This document shows, in pieces, positions 52,381-59,818 of a stretch of 64,000 nt of DNA. This DNA comes from Curtobacterium guangdongense (GTDB lineage Bacteria > Actinomycetota > Actinomycetes > Actinomycetales > Microbacteriaceae): positions 62,001 through 126,000 of the forward strand of contig NZ_JBMPIT010000008.1 in the NCBI RefSeq assembly GCF_049341845.1, read 5' to 3'. The first letter of the stretch is position 1; the number at the start of each line of letters is the position of its first letter. The notes under the pieces are model-generated. The model was not told the origin of the DNA. It searched no databases and saw only the letters and a program-made list of their open reading frames with translations. Made by a program: the position numbers and the translations under genes.

Positions 52381-53300
52381 GCGACACCGACAGCACCCCC
52401 ACCTTCCGAGCCGGTTTCGTCTCGTTCGTCGGACGACCGAACGTCGGCAAGTCGACGCTGACCAACGCCCTCGTCGGGCAGAAGGTCGCGATCACCTCGT
52501 CCAAGCCCCAGACGACGCGGCGGGCGATCCGCGGCATCGTGCACCGACCCGACGGGCAGGTCATCATCGTCGACACGCCGGGTGTGCACCGCCCCCGGAC
52601 GCTGCTCGGCGAACGACTGAACGACCTGGTGCAGTCCACGCTCGCCGACGTCGACGTCATCGGGTTCTGCGTGCCGGCGAACGAGCCGATCGGGCCCGGC
52701 GACAAGTTCATCAACGAGACGCTCGACCACTTCCCCCGTGCGAAGAAGATCGCGATCGTGACGAAGGTTGACCGTGCGGGCAAGGAGAAGATCGCCGAGC
52801 AGCTCATCGCGGTCTCGCAGCTCCGCGAGTGGGACGCGATCGTCCCGACGTCGGGGACCGAGGGCACCCAGCTGGAGGCCCTGCTCGGCGAGATCACCAA
52901 GCTGCTGCCCGAGTCGCCGGCGCTCTACGACGCCGAGGCCGTCACCGAGGAGACGAGCGAGGACCGCATCGCGGAGCTCATCCGCGAGGCCGCGCTCGAG
53001 GGCGTCCGTGACGAGCTCCCGCACTCGCTCGCGGTGTTGATCGAGGACATGGTCGAGCCGGACCCCGACGACGACCCGAACGGACCGCTGCGCATCTTCG
53101 CGAACCTGTTCGTCGAGCGTGACAGCCAGAAGTCGATCGTGATCGGGCACAAGGGCGAACGGCTGAAGGACGTCGGTTCACGGGCTCGTGCCGAGATCGA
53201 GTCGCTGCTCGGTGGACGGCACGTCTACCTGAACATCCGCGTGAAGGTCGCGAAGGAGTGGCAGCGCGATCCGAAGCAGCTCGGTCGACTCGGGTTCTGA
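52377..53300 (+). CDS. era: GTPase Era
   Basis: A 307-residue ribosome-assembly GTPase. G1 is GRPNVGKSTL, G3 DTPGVHRPRTLLGERLN and G4 appears as TKVDR. The C-terminal KH domain is intact (EVxxERDSQKSIVIGHKGERLKDVGSRARAEIE) and binds the 3' end of 16S rRNA. The ATG overlaps the upstream stop. It is the last gene of the rRNA maturation run rsmE-HIT-phoH-ybeY-corC-era. Confidence 0.98.
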   Translation: MSDTDSTPTFRAGFVSFVGRPNVGKSTLTNALVGQKVAITSSKPQTTRRAIRGIVHRPDGQVIIVDTPGVHRPRTLLGERLNDLVQSTLADVDVIGFCVPANEPIGPGDKFINETLDHFPRAKKIAIVTKVDRAGKEKIAEQLIAVSQLREWDAIVPTSGTEGTQLEALLGEITKLLPESPALYDAEAVTEETSEDRIAELIREAALEGVRDELPHSLAVLIEDMVEPDPDDDPNGPLRIFANLFVERDSQKSIVIGHKGERLKDVGSRARAEIESLLGGRHVYLNIRVKVAKEWQRDPKQLGRLGF

Positions 53301-53344
53301 CGCGGGTCATTCCGTGGATTGACGCGCACGACGGCGCGCAGCCG

Positions 53345-53350
53345 TACCGT
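53345..53350 (+). promoter_or_regulatory. Leaderless -10 box for the sensor kinase gene
   Basis: TACCGT, then 6 nt and GTG 53357. Confidence 0.5.
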
Positions 53351-53356
53351 GGACGG

Positions 53357-54616
53357 GTGTTCCGTCCCATGCTGCGCGCCCAGATCGTCGTGGACCTCGT
53401 GGTCGCCGGCGTCCTCGGCGTGCTCGTCGCGGTCACGTCGACTCGGGGGATCGACGGGCCGCTCGCGTACCTGACCGTGCTCGGCCTGACCGTGGCGCTC
53501 GCGCTCAGGCGGCTCTCGCCGGGCCTCGCGCTGACCGTCGCGTGGGTCACCGCGGTCTTCCAGATGGTGACCGGGCAGAACCCGGACGGTGCCGATGCGT
53601 TCATCGCCGCGATCGTCTACACGACGAGCGCGTACGGCAGCCGACGCGTCCGCTTGGCGGGACTCGTCTCGGCGATCGGCGGCGCGATCACGGCCGCGGT
53701 GTACGTCGGCGCGAAGGACTACGCCCAGCGATTGACCATCGACACTGCGACGACACCGGCGCGGGAGTCGATGCAGGTCACGATCGCGTACTTCGTGGTC
53801 ATCCTGGCGCTGCTCCTGCTGCCGTGGCTCGCGGGCGTCGTCGTGCGGACCCGTCGGGCCGCGCGGATGAGTCGTGAGGCCCTGCTCCTCGCCGAACGCG
53901 ACGCGGCCCGGGCGGACCGTGCGGTCGCGGTCGAGCAGGAGCGGGTGCGGATCGCACGCGACATGCACGACATCGTGGCGCACTCCCTCGCAGTCGTCAT
54001 CGCGCAGGCGGACGGTGCCCGGTACGCGTTGAAGGCCGACCCAGCCGTCGCCGACCAGGCACTCAGCACGATCTCCGGGACCGCCAGGCGGGCGCTCGGC
54101 GACGTGCGGGAGCTGCTCGGCGCGCTCCGCCACGAGCAGGGCACCGCGCCGACCCCGGACATCGACGACATCGAGCTCCTCGTGACGGAGATGCGCGCCA
54201 TCGGGCTCGACGTCCGCGTGGAGCGCAACGGCGATTCGACCACCCTCCCGACCACCACGCAGCTCGCCGTCTACCGCATCGTCCAGGAGAGCCTGACGAA
54301 CGCGTACAAGCACGGGGAGCACGGCACCCCGGTGCAGGCCACCCTGACGTACCGTCCGGACACCGTCGAGATCGACGTCGTCAACCGCCGTGCTGACCAC
54401 GGGCACGCGGGGCCGGGAACCGGGCACGGGCTCGTCGGGATGCGGGAGCGTGCCACGATGTCCGGGGGCAGCATGACCGCCGGCCCCCGCGGCGACGACT
54501 TCGCCGTCGCGGTCCGGATGCCCGCGCACCCCGCGAGCGGGCAGATGCCGCGGGGGCTCGTCACGACGAGGCAGCCGACGGACCACACCACCGACCAGGA
54601 GCAGACACGACGATGA
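53357..54616 (+). CDS. Sensor histidine kinase, NarL/DesK type (HisKA_3)
   Basis: A 419-residue kinase. About five transmembrane helices fill the first ~165 residues with almost no extracellular loop, like intramembrane-sensing kinases. The phosphoacceptor is in ARDMHDIVAHSLAVVIAQADGAR, and the ATP site includes YRIVQESLTNAYKHG and GTGHGLVGMRERATMSGG. GTG 53357 follows a TACCGT box by 6 nt; the upstream in-frame start is inside era. It overlaps the response regulator by 4 nt. With the ABC exporter downstream this resembles modules that sense cell-envelope stress; the signal is not known. Confidence 0.92.
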   Translation: MFRPMLRAQIVVDLVVAGVLGVLVAVTSTRGIDGPLAYLTVLGLTVALALRRLSPGLALTVAWVTAVFQMVTGQNPDGADAFIAAIVYTTSAYGSRRVRLAGLVSAIGGAITAAVYVGAKDYAQRLTIDTATTPARESMQVTIAYFVVILALLLLPWLAGVVVRTRRAARMSREALLLAERDAARADRAVAVEQERVRIARDMHDIVAHSLAVVIAQADGARYALKADPAVADQALSTISGTARRALGDVRELLGALRHEQGTAPTPDIDDIELLVTEMRAIGLDVRVERNGDSTTLPTTTQLAVYRIVQESLTNAYKHGEHGTPVQATLTYRPDTVEIDVVNRRADHGHAGPGTGHGLVGMRERATMSGGSMTAGPRGDDFAVAVRMPAHPASGQMPRGLVTTRQPTDHTTDQEQTRR

Positions 54617-55284
54617 CCGACACCCCGATCCGCGTCGCGCTCGTCGACGACCAGGCCCTGTTCCGCACCGGGATCCGGATGCTCGTCGACTCGCAGCCGG
54701 ACCTCCTGTTCGTGGGAGAGGCGGGCGACGGCGCCGGCGGTGTCGAACTCGTCCGCACGGGACGCCCGGACGTGGTGCTCATGGACGTCAGGATGCCGGT
54801 CATGGACGGGATCACGGCGACCGCGAAGATCGTCGAGGACGGCGGGACGGACGGCGCAAAGGTCCTGGTGCTCACGACGTTCGACTTCGACGAAGCCGCG
54901 GCGAAGGCGATCCGTGCCGGGGCGAGCGGGTTCGTGCTGAAGGACGCCGATCCGGAGTTCCTGCTCGCGGCGATCCGGACGGTGCACGCGGGGACGGCCG
55001 TGTTCGCGGCCTCGGCGACCCGTGAACTCCTCCGCCGGTACGACGACGCCCAGGAGCAGGCAGCGAACGTCCCGGCTGCGTTCGCCGAGCTGACGCCGCG
55101 GGAGCGGGAGATCTTCGACCTGGCCGCCAGGGGCTTCAGCAACAGCGAGATCGCCCAGCACGAGTTCGTCAGCGAGGCGACCGTGAAGACCCACATCTCA
55201 CGGGTGCTCACGAAGCTGGAGCTGCGGGACCGCGTGCGCCTGGTGGTGTTCGCGCATCAGCACGGGCTCGTCACGAAGGACTGA
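54613..55284 (+). CDS. Response regulator, NarL/FixJ (LuxR-type) family
   Basis: A 223-residue regulator. The receiver domain has VALVDDQALFR (acidic pair), VVLMDVRMPVMDG with the phosphorylated Asp near residue 58, LTTFD, and LKDA with the conserved Lys. The LuxR helix-turn-helix is C-terminal (LTPREREIFDLAARGFSNSEIAQHEFVSEATVKTHISRVLTKL). The ATG overlaps the kinase stop. The inverted repeat at 55323-55340, just before the ABC exporter genes, is a plausible binding site for it. Confidence 0.95.
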   Translation: MTDTPIRVALVDDQALFRTGIRMLVDSQPDLLFVGEAGDGAGGVELVRTGRPDVVLMDVRMPVMDGITATAKIVEDGGTDGAKVLVLTTFDFDEAAAKAIRAGASGFVLKDADPEFLLAAIRTVHAGTAVFAASATRELLRRYDDAQEQAANVPAAFAELTPREREIFDLAARGFSNSEIAQHEFVSEATVKTHISRVLTKLELRDRVRLVVFAHQHGLVTKD

Positions 55285-55322
55285 CGATCGGGTGCTGCGC
55301 AGAGCGCTCGGCACCGACCCGT

Positions 55323-55340
55323 GTCATCCGGTGGGATGAC
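55323..55340. promoter_or_regulatory. Candidate response-regulator operator before the ABC exporter
   Basis: A perfect inverted repeat GTCATCC-GGTG-GGATGAC, 38 nt after the response-regulator stop and 88 nt before the ABC ATPase start. Short symmetric sites of this shape are typical for dimeric NarL-family regulators. No clear -35/-10 follows. The rest of the gap (55341-55428) is otherwise unremarkable. Confidence 0.55.
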
Positions 55341-55428
55341 CCGTCCACAGCACACGAAGCCGAGCGGACGATCCACAAGAGCCGACGGACCGACGCGAAC
55401 CGAGCCTCCTGATCGTCAAGGTGGATGC

Positions 55429-56181
55429 ATGACCACCAGCCACGCACCGATCATCCGCCTCGACCACGTGTCCAAGCACTACGGGGACGCCGCACGCCGG
55501 GTCACGGCGCTCGACGACGTCAGCGTCGACATCGGCGCCGGCGAGTTCACCGCGGTGATGGGCCCGTCCGGTTCCGGCAAGTCGACGCTCATGCACGTCG
55601 CAGCCGGGCTCGACACGGTCTCTGGCGGGCGCATCCACATCGACGGCACCGACATCACGCAGCTCGGCGACAAGGAGCTCACCGAACTCCGCCGACGTCG
55701 ACTCGGGTTCGTCTTCCAGTCGTTCAACCTGGTCCCGACGCTCGACGTCGCCGAGAACATCCGGCTGCCGTTCCTGCTGGGTGGGCACAAGCCCTCCCAG
55801 CAGGAATCCGCGTGGATCGACCGGCTCGTCGAGATGCTCGGACTCGGCAATCGCCTGACCCACCGTCCGCACCAGCTGTCCGGCGGACAGCAGCAGCGGG
55901 TCGCGATCGCACGCGCGCTGGCATCGCGCCCCGCGGTGGTCGTCGCCGACGAACCGACCGGTGCCCTGGACTCCCGGACCGGGCGTGACGTGCTCGGCAT
56001 CGTCCGCGGTGCCGTCGCGGAGTGGGGGCAGAGCGTCGTCATGGTGACCCACGACCCGGTCGCGGCCGCCAACGCCGACCGCATCCTGTTCCTCGCGGAC
56101 GGCCGCATCGTGGGGGACCGCCCGGCGATGAGCGCCGCGGACATCTCCACCACCATGCTGGGGATGGAGGCCGCAGCGTGA
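55429..56181 (+). CDS. ABC transporter ATP-binding protein, MacB/LolD type
   Basis: A 250-residue ATPase. Walker A GPSGSGKSTLM is near residue 46, the LolD/MacB-type FQSFNLVPTLDVAENI segment near 100, the signature LSGGQQQRVAIARALA near 148 and Walker B VVVADEPTGALD near 168. ATG 55429 follows AAGGTGGA. It overlaps the FtsX-like permease by 4 nt. Placed right behind a two-component system, it probably powers export of, or resistance to, an envelope-active compound. Confidence 0.94.
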   Translation: MTTSHAPIIRLDHVSKHYGDAARRVTALDDVSVDIGAGEFTAVMGPSGSGKSTLMHVAAGLDTVSGGRIHIDGTDITQLGDKELTELRRRRLGFVFQSFNLVPTLDVAENIRLPFLLGGHKPSQQESAWIDRLVEMLGLGNRLTHRPHQLSGGQQQRVAIARALASRPAVVVADEPTGALDSRTGRDVLGIVRGAVAEWGQSVVMVTHDPVAAANADRILFLADGRIVGDRPAMSAADISTTMLGMEAAA

Positions 56182-57575
56182 ACGCCCTCCGCGACTTCTC
56201 GCCCACCGTCCTGGTCGCCGCACTCGGGACCACGTTCGGCTCCGCGCTGGTGATCGCGCCGGGCATCGTCACCCAGGCGATGGCGGCCGCCGGCCTCGCC
56301 GACCTCGGACCGGTGAAGGCGATCCTCGACGTGATCGGCTGGTTGTTCCTCGGCATCGCGCTGTACGTCGGGGCGATCGTCACGGCGAACACCTGTGCCA
56401 CCCTCATCGCCGGGCAGACTCGGATCCTCGCGCTGCAGCGTCTCGTGGGTGCCACCGGCGCGACGCTCCGCTCCCGCATCACCCGCGCCGGCCTCGTCGT
56501 GGGGGTCGTGGGCGGACTCGTCGGCGCGGTCGTCGGCACCGGGCTCAGTGCGCTGTTCGTCGCCGTCCTCCGGGGCAACGGGTTCCTGCCGGACACCACC
56601 TACACCCTCGTGCCGTGGCAGCTCGTGCTGCCGATCGTCGCGGTCGTGCTCGCGACCTGGGGCGCGTTCGCAGTGGGGTCCCGTCGGGTCCTGACGGTCA
56701 CGCCGCTGCAGGCGCTGTCCTCGAGCGTCGAGCCGAGCCACGACGACGTCCGGTCCGGCACCGCGCGCAAGGTCTGGGCGATCTTGCTGATGGCCGGCGG
56801 CGGGGCGCTGATGGTGCTCGGGCTCGCCGTGAGCGGCGCGTCGCCCCTCGCGGTCCTGCCAGCTGCGCTCGGTGGGTTCGTGTCGTTCGCCGGGATCGCC
56901 GTCGGCGCGACGATCGTGATGCCGCCCGTCCTGGCGCTCATCGGCCGCTTCGGGGCCAAGGACCCGGTGGTGCTGCTCGCCGGCCGGAACGCGATGCGTG
57001 CGCCGGGTCGGTCGTCCCGGGCGACGATCGGACTCGTGATCGGCGTCACCCTGCTCGTCACCTTCGCCGTCGCGCTCGGGATGATGCAGCAGGTACTCGA
57101 GACACAGCTCCGCGGGCAGCTCCAGGGCGGGAGCCCGGAGCAGCTGCAGGGCATGCGCGACTTCTTCGTCCAGGTGAACGGCGTCGTCAGCGTCATCGTC
57201 GGCTTCTCCGCGGTGATCGCAGCGGTCGGTGTCGTCAACGCCCTCGCCCTCGGCGTGCTGCAGCGGCGTCGCGAACTCGGGCTGCTCCGTGTGCTCGGGC
57301 TGACCGGTGCGCAGGTGCGTCGGATGATCGTGACCGAGGCCGTGCAGATGGTCGTCGCGGCCGTCCTCACCGGGCTCGTGCTCGGGACCTTCTACGGGTG
57401 GGTCGGCGGTCAGACGCTGCTCGGGTCGCTCGGTCAGCCCGTCGGTCCGGTGCTCCCGCCGACCACGATCGTCATCGTGGTCGCCGGTGCGCTCGTCCTC
57501 GCGGTGGTGGCCACCGTCGCCCCCGTCCGGCGAGCCATGCGCGTCCCGCCGACCGAGGCGCTCGCGGTCGACTGA
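56178..57575 (+). CDS. FtsX-like ABC transporter permease
   Basis: A 465-residue permease with about eight hydrophobic segments. An N-terminal helix (VLVAALGTTFGSALVIAPGIV) is followed by repeated FtsX-type domains, seen in TLIAGQTRILALQRLVGATGATLRSRI and NALALGVLQRRRELGLLRVLGLTGAQVRRMI, both carrying the RRxExxxLRxxGxxxxQ-like coupling motif. No large extracellular domain of the BceB kind is obvious. It forms one exporter with the preceding ATPase. Confidence 0.9.
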   Translation: MNALRDFSPTVLVAALGTTFGSALVIAPGIVTQAMAAAGLADLGPVKAILDVIGWLFLGIALYVGAIVTANTCATLIAGQTRILALQRLVGATGATLRSRITRAGLVVGVVGGLVGAVVGTGLSALFVAVLRGNGFLPDTTYTLVPWQLVLPIVAVVLATWGAFAVGSRRVLTVTPLQALSSSVEPSHDDVRSGTARKVWAILLMAGGGALMVLGLAVSGASPLAVLPAALGGFVSFAGIAVGATIVMPPVLALIGRFGAKDPVVLLAGRNAMRAPGRSSRATIGLVIGVTLLVTFAVALGMMQQVLETQLRGQLQGGSPEQLQGMRDFFVQVNGVVSVIVGFSAVIAAVGVVNALALGVLQRRRELGLLRVLGLTGAQVRRMIVTEAVQMVVAAVLTGLVLGTFYGWVGGQTLLGSLGQPVGPVLPPTTIVIVVAGALVLAVVATVAPVRRAMRVPPTEALAVD

Positions 57576-57623
57576 CGGTGACGGTGGTGCGGAACCGACG
57601 CGTCACACGAGGCGGACCGGTGC

Positions 57624-57629
57624 TACGGT
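57624..57629 (+). promoter_or_regulatory. Candidate -10 box of the leuA leader
   Basis: TACGGT lies 9 nt before the leader-peptide ATG, so transcription would begin near 57636, within a few bases of that codon. The preceding gap (57576-57623) shows nothing else. Confidence 0.45.
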
Positions 57630-57638
57630 GAAGGAGCT

Positions 57639-57683
57639 ATGTACTCGGCGCTCCTCCTCCTTCGCTGCCGCGACGAGGCCTGA
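57639..57683 (+). CDS. leuL: leuA leader peptide with four consecutive leucine codons
   Basis: A 14-codon reading frame encoding MYSALLLLRCRDEA, with CTC-CTC-CTC-CTT as residues 5-8, then a TGA stop. AAGGAG stands at 57631-57636. It lies 72 nt before leuA and its 3' end enters an 11-bp perfect hairpin (57668-57678 with 57696-57706). Ribosome stalling at the Leu codons under leucine starvation would stop short of the hairpin and change the fold, the logic of a leucine attenuator. Too short for ordinary gene calling. Function is inferred from position and Leu content; leucine-rich leaders before leuA are known in actinobacteria. Confidence 0.75.
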   Translation: MYSALLLLRCRDEA

Positions 57684-57725
57684 CACACCGGCCCACCTCG
57701 TCGCGGAGTCTCGTCGTCGGCCGAC
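57668..57725 (+). promoter_or_regulatory. Attenuator region between leuL and leuA
   Basis: CCGCGACGAGG (57668-57678, inside the leader ORF) pairs perfectly with CCTCGTCGCGG (57696-57706). A second symmetric segment GTCGGCCGAC (57716-57725) and repeated TCGTC motifs downstream could form a competing structure. A ribosome on the leader ORF would mask the first arm. No U-run is present, so control may be translational or a non-canonical termination. Confidence 0.6.
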
Positions 57726-57755
57726 ACCACCTGACGAACCGAAAGCGAACGACCG

Positions 57756-59528
57756 ATGCAGAACACCCAGCGCCCCTCCGGGATGCCGATCCACAAGTAC
57801 GTCCCGTTCCACGAGCAGATCTCCGTCGAGCTGCCGGACCGCACCTGGCCGACGAAGCGAATCGATCGCGCTCCGCGCTGGTGTGCCGTCGACCTGCGTG
57901 ACGGCAACCAGGCCCTCATCGACCCGATGGACGCCGAGCGCAAGCGTGCGATGTTCGACCTGCTCGTGCGCATGGGCTACAAGGAGATCGAGGTCGGGTT
58001 CCCCAGCGCCTCGCAGACGGACTTCGACTTCGTCCGCAGCCTGATCGACGAGGGCGCGATCCCCGACGACGTCACGATCCAGGTCCTGACGCAGGCGCGC
58101 GAACACCTCATCCAGCGCACGTACGAGGCAATCGACGGCGCCAAGCAGGCCATCGTCCACCTGTACAACTCGACGTCGATCGTCCAGCGGGAGGTCGTCT
58201 TCCGCACGGACGTGCAGGGCGTCGTCGACATCGCGGTGGCCGGCGCGAAGCTCTGCAAGGCCGCCGAGGCGACGCTGCAGCACGACACGACGGTTTACTA
58301 CGAGTACTCGCCGGAGTCCTACACGGGCACCGAGCTCGAGGTCGCGCTCGAGATCTGCAACGCCGTGCTCGCGGTCTTCGAGCCGACGCCCGACCGGAAG
58401 GTGATCATCAACCTGCCGGCCACGGTCGAGATGGCGACGCCGAACGTGTACGCCGACTCCATCGAGTGGATGTCCCGCCACCTCGCCCACCGGCAGGACG
58501 TGATCCTGTCGCTGCACCCGCACAACGACCGCGGCACGGCCGTCGCCGCCGCGGAGCTCGGGTACATGGCCGGTGCCGACCGCATCGAGGGGTGCCTGTT
58601 CGGCAACGGGGAGCGCACCGGCAACGTCGACCTGGTCGCCCTCGGCATGAACCTCTTCACGCAGGGCATCGACCCGGAGATCAGCTTCGCGGACATCGAC
58701 CAGATCAAGCGCACGGTCGAGTACTGCAACCAGCTGCCCGTGCCGGAGCGCCAGCCGTGGGCCGGTGACCTCGTCTACACGGCGTTCAGCGGGTCGCACC
58801 AGGACGCGATCAACAAGGGCTTCGACGCCATGAAGGCCAAGGCGGCCGCAGCAGGGAAGAGCATCGACGACGTCGAGTGGGCGGTGCCGTACCTGCCCGT
58901 CGACCCGAAGGACATCGGCCGCTCCTACGAGGCCGTCATCCGCGTCAACTCGCAGTCCGGCAAGGGCGGGGTCGCGTACCTGCTCAAGACGGACCACGCG
59001 ATCGATCTGCCCCGCAAGCTGCAGATCGAGTTCTCCGGCGTCGTGCAGCAGCGCACCGACACCGAGGGCGGCGAGTTCACCTCGGAGAAGATCTGGGACC
59101 TCTTCCGCGACGAGTACCTGCCCGCCGATGACGAGTCGGACAAGTGGGGCCGCTACGAGATCACGAAGACCGCGACCTCGAGCGACTTCGACGGCACCAC
59201 GAAGCTCGCGGTCACGATGCGCGTCGACGAGGGATCCGTGGACGCCGATGCCGTCGGGACCGGCCCGATCGACGCGTTCCTGTCCGTCATGCGCGAGCAG
59301 GGCGTCGACGTCACGCTGTACGACTACTCGGAGCACACGATGAGCGCCTCCGGTGACGCGAAGGCAGCGTCGTACGTCGAGCTCGACGTCGACGGCGTGC
59401 GGCTCTGGGGCGTCGGGATCGACGCCGACATCGCGACCGCGTCGCTCAAGGCGATCGTGTCCGCCGTGAACCGTGCGGTCCGTGCGGCTGCCGCCGCCGG
59501 GGCTTCCCCGGAGCTCGTCTCCGCCTAG
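57756..59528 (+). CDS. leuA: 2-isopropylmalate synthase
   Basis: First enzyme of leucine synthesis, condensing acetyl-CoA with 2-ketoisovalerate; 590 residues. The barrel begins with WCAVDLRDGNQALIDPM (the RDGNQ metal/substrate motif), continues with LHPHNDRGTAVAAAELGYMAGADRIEGCLFGNGERTGN, and the C-terminal leucine-sensing domain follows (YDYSEHTMSASGDAKAASYVELDVDG). Length matches the actinobacterial LeuA type. Expression is probably set by the leader peptide upstream. No leuBCD genes are nearby. A GGGAGGC hairpin starts 13 nt past the stop. Confidence 0.97.
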   Translation: MQNTQRPSGMPIHKYVPFHEQISVELPDRTWPTKRIDRAPRWCAVDLRDGNQALIDPMDAERKRAMFDLLVRMGYKEIEVGFPSASQTDFDFVRSLIDEGAIPDDVTIQVLTQAREHLIQRTYEAIDGAKQAIVHLYNSTSIVQREVVFRTDVQGVVDIAVAGAKLCKAAEATLQHDTTVYYEYSPESYTGTELEVALEICNAVLAVFEPTPDRKVIINLPATVEMATPNVYADSIEWMSRHLAHRQDVILSLHPHNDRGTAVAAAELGYMAGADRIEGCLFGNGERTGNVDLVALGMNLFTQGIDPEISFADIDQIKRTVEYCNQLPVPERQPWAGDLVYTAFSGSHQDAINKGFDAMKAKAAAAGKSIDDVEWAVPYLPVDPKDIGRSYEAVIRVNSQSGKGGVAYLLKTDHAIDLPRKLQIEFSGVVQQRTDTEGGEFTSEKIWDLFRDEYLPADDESDKWGRYEITKTATSSDFDGTTKLAVTMRVDEGSVDADAVGTGPIDAFLSVMREQGVDVTLYDYSEHTMSASGDAKAASYVELDVDGVRLWGVGIDADIATASLKAIVSAVNRAVRAAAAAGASPELVSA

Positions 59529-59541
59529 CCGGTCCGCCACC

Positions 59542-59592
59542 ACGGCCGGGAGGCACGGTGCAGGTCCGCCCCGCACCGTGCCTCCCGGCCGT
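59542..59592. repeat. GGGAGGC-type hairpin after leuA
   Basis: Perfect 20-bp arms (59542-59561 and 59573-59592) around an 11-nt loop, with core CGGGAGGCACGGTGC. It is the longest perfect copy of this hairpin in the window and may also act as the leuA terminator, although no U-run follows. Confidence 0.85.
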
Positions 59593-59620
59593 CGCGCGTT
59601 CCGGCCCATTGCGCGCGCAG

Positions 59621-59686
59621 TAGGAAGCCGAATCGCGCGTGGGAGGTGGAAACTTCCGACCGCCTACGCGCGATTCGACTTCCCAC
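59621..59686. repeat. Second copy of the GCGCGTAGGAGG palindrome
   Basis: Arms run outward from 59652-59653 with units TCGCGCGTGGGAGGTGGAA on the left and TTCCGACCGCCTACGCGCGA on the right, then outer TAGGAAGC and CTTCCCA. Pairing is good but with a 1-nt deletion and a few mismatches. It is clearly homologous to the perfect-core element at 18252-18330, with the half-sites at the same offsets. It lies between leuA and recO. Confidence 0.8.
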
Positions 59687-59755
59687 GCGCGGAAGGGCCC
59701 GCGGCACGCGCGGAAGGGCCCGCGGCACGCGCGGAAGGACCCGCGGCACGCGCGG
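59685..59755. repeat. 21-bp tandem repeat, about 3.4 copies
   Basis: Units begin at 59685, 59706 and 59727 (one base change in the third), plus 8 bases of a fourth. The unit opens with ACGCGCGGAAGG and holds GGGCCC and CCGCGG. It starts within the last half-site of the adjacent palindrome, so it probably arose by slippage from it. It ends about 50 nt before the recO promoter. The remainder of the gap has nothing further. Confidence 0.88.
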
Positions 59756-59806
59756 CTCGACCCCGCGTGTCCGACCCCTGCGGCGCGCCGTGTCGGGGGC
59801 GCGGGG

Positions 59807-59812
59807 GATACT
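59807..59812 (+). promoter_or_regulatory. Leaderless -10 box for recO
   Basis: GATACT, then 6 nt and ATG 59819. It supports that start over longer in-frame options that would translate the tandem repeat. Confidence 0.45.
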
Positions 59813-59818
59813 GGGGGC

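Noticed and set aside
59685..59755. Possible CRISPR array
   Set aside because: The 21-bp units are directly contiguous with no spacers, and no cas genes are present. It is a simple tandem repeat.
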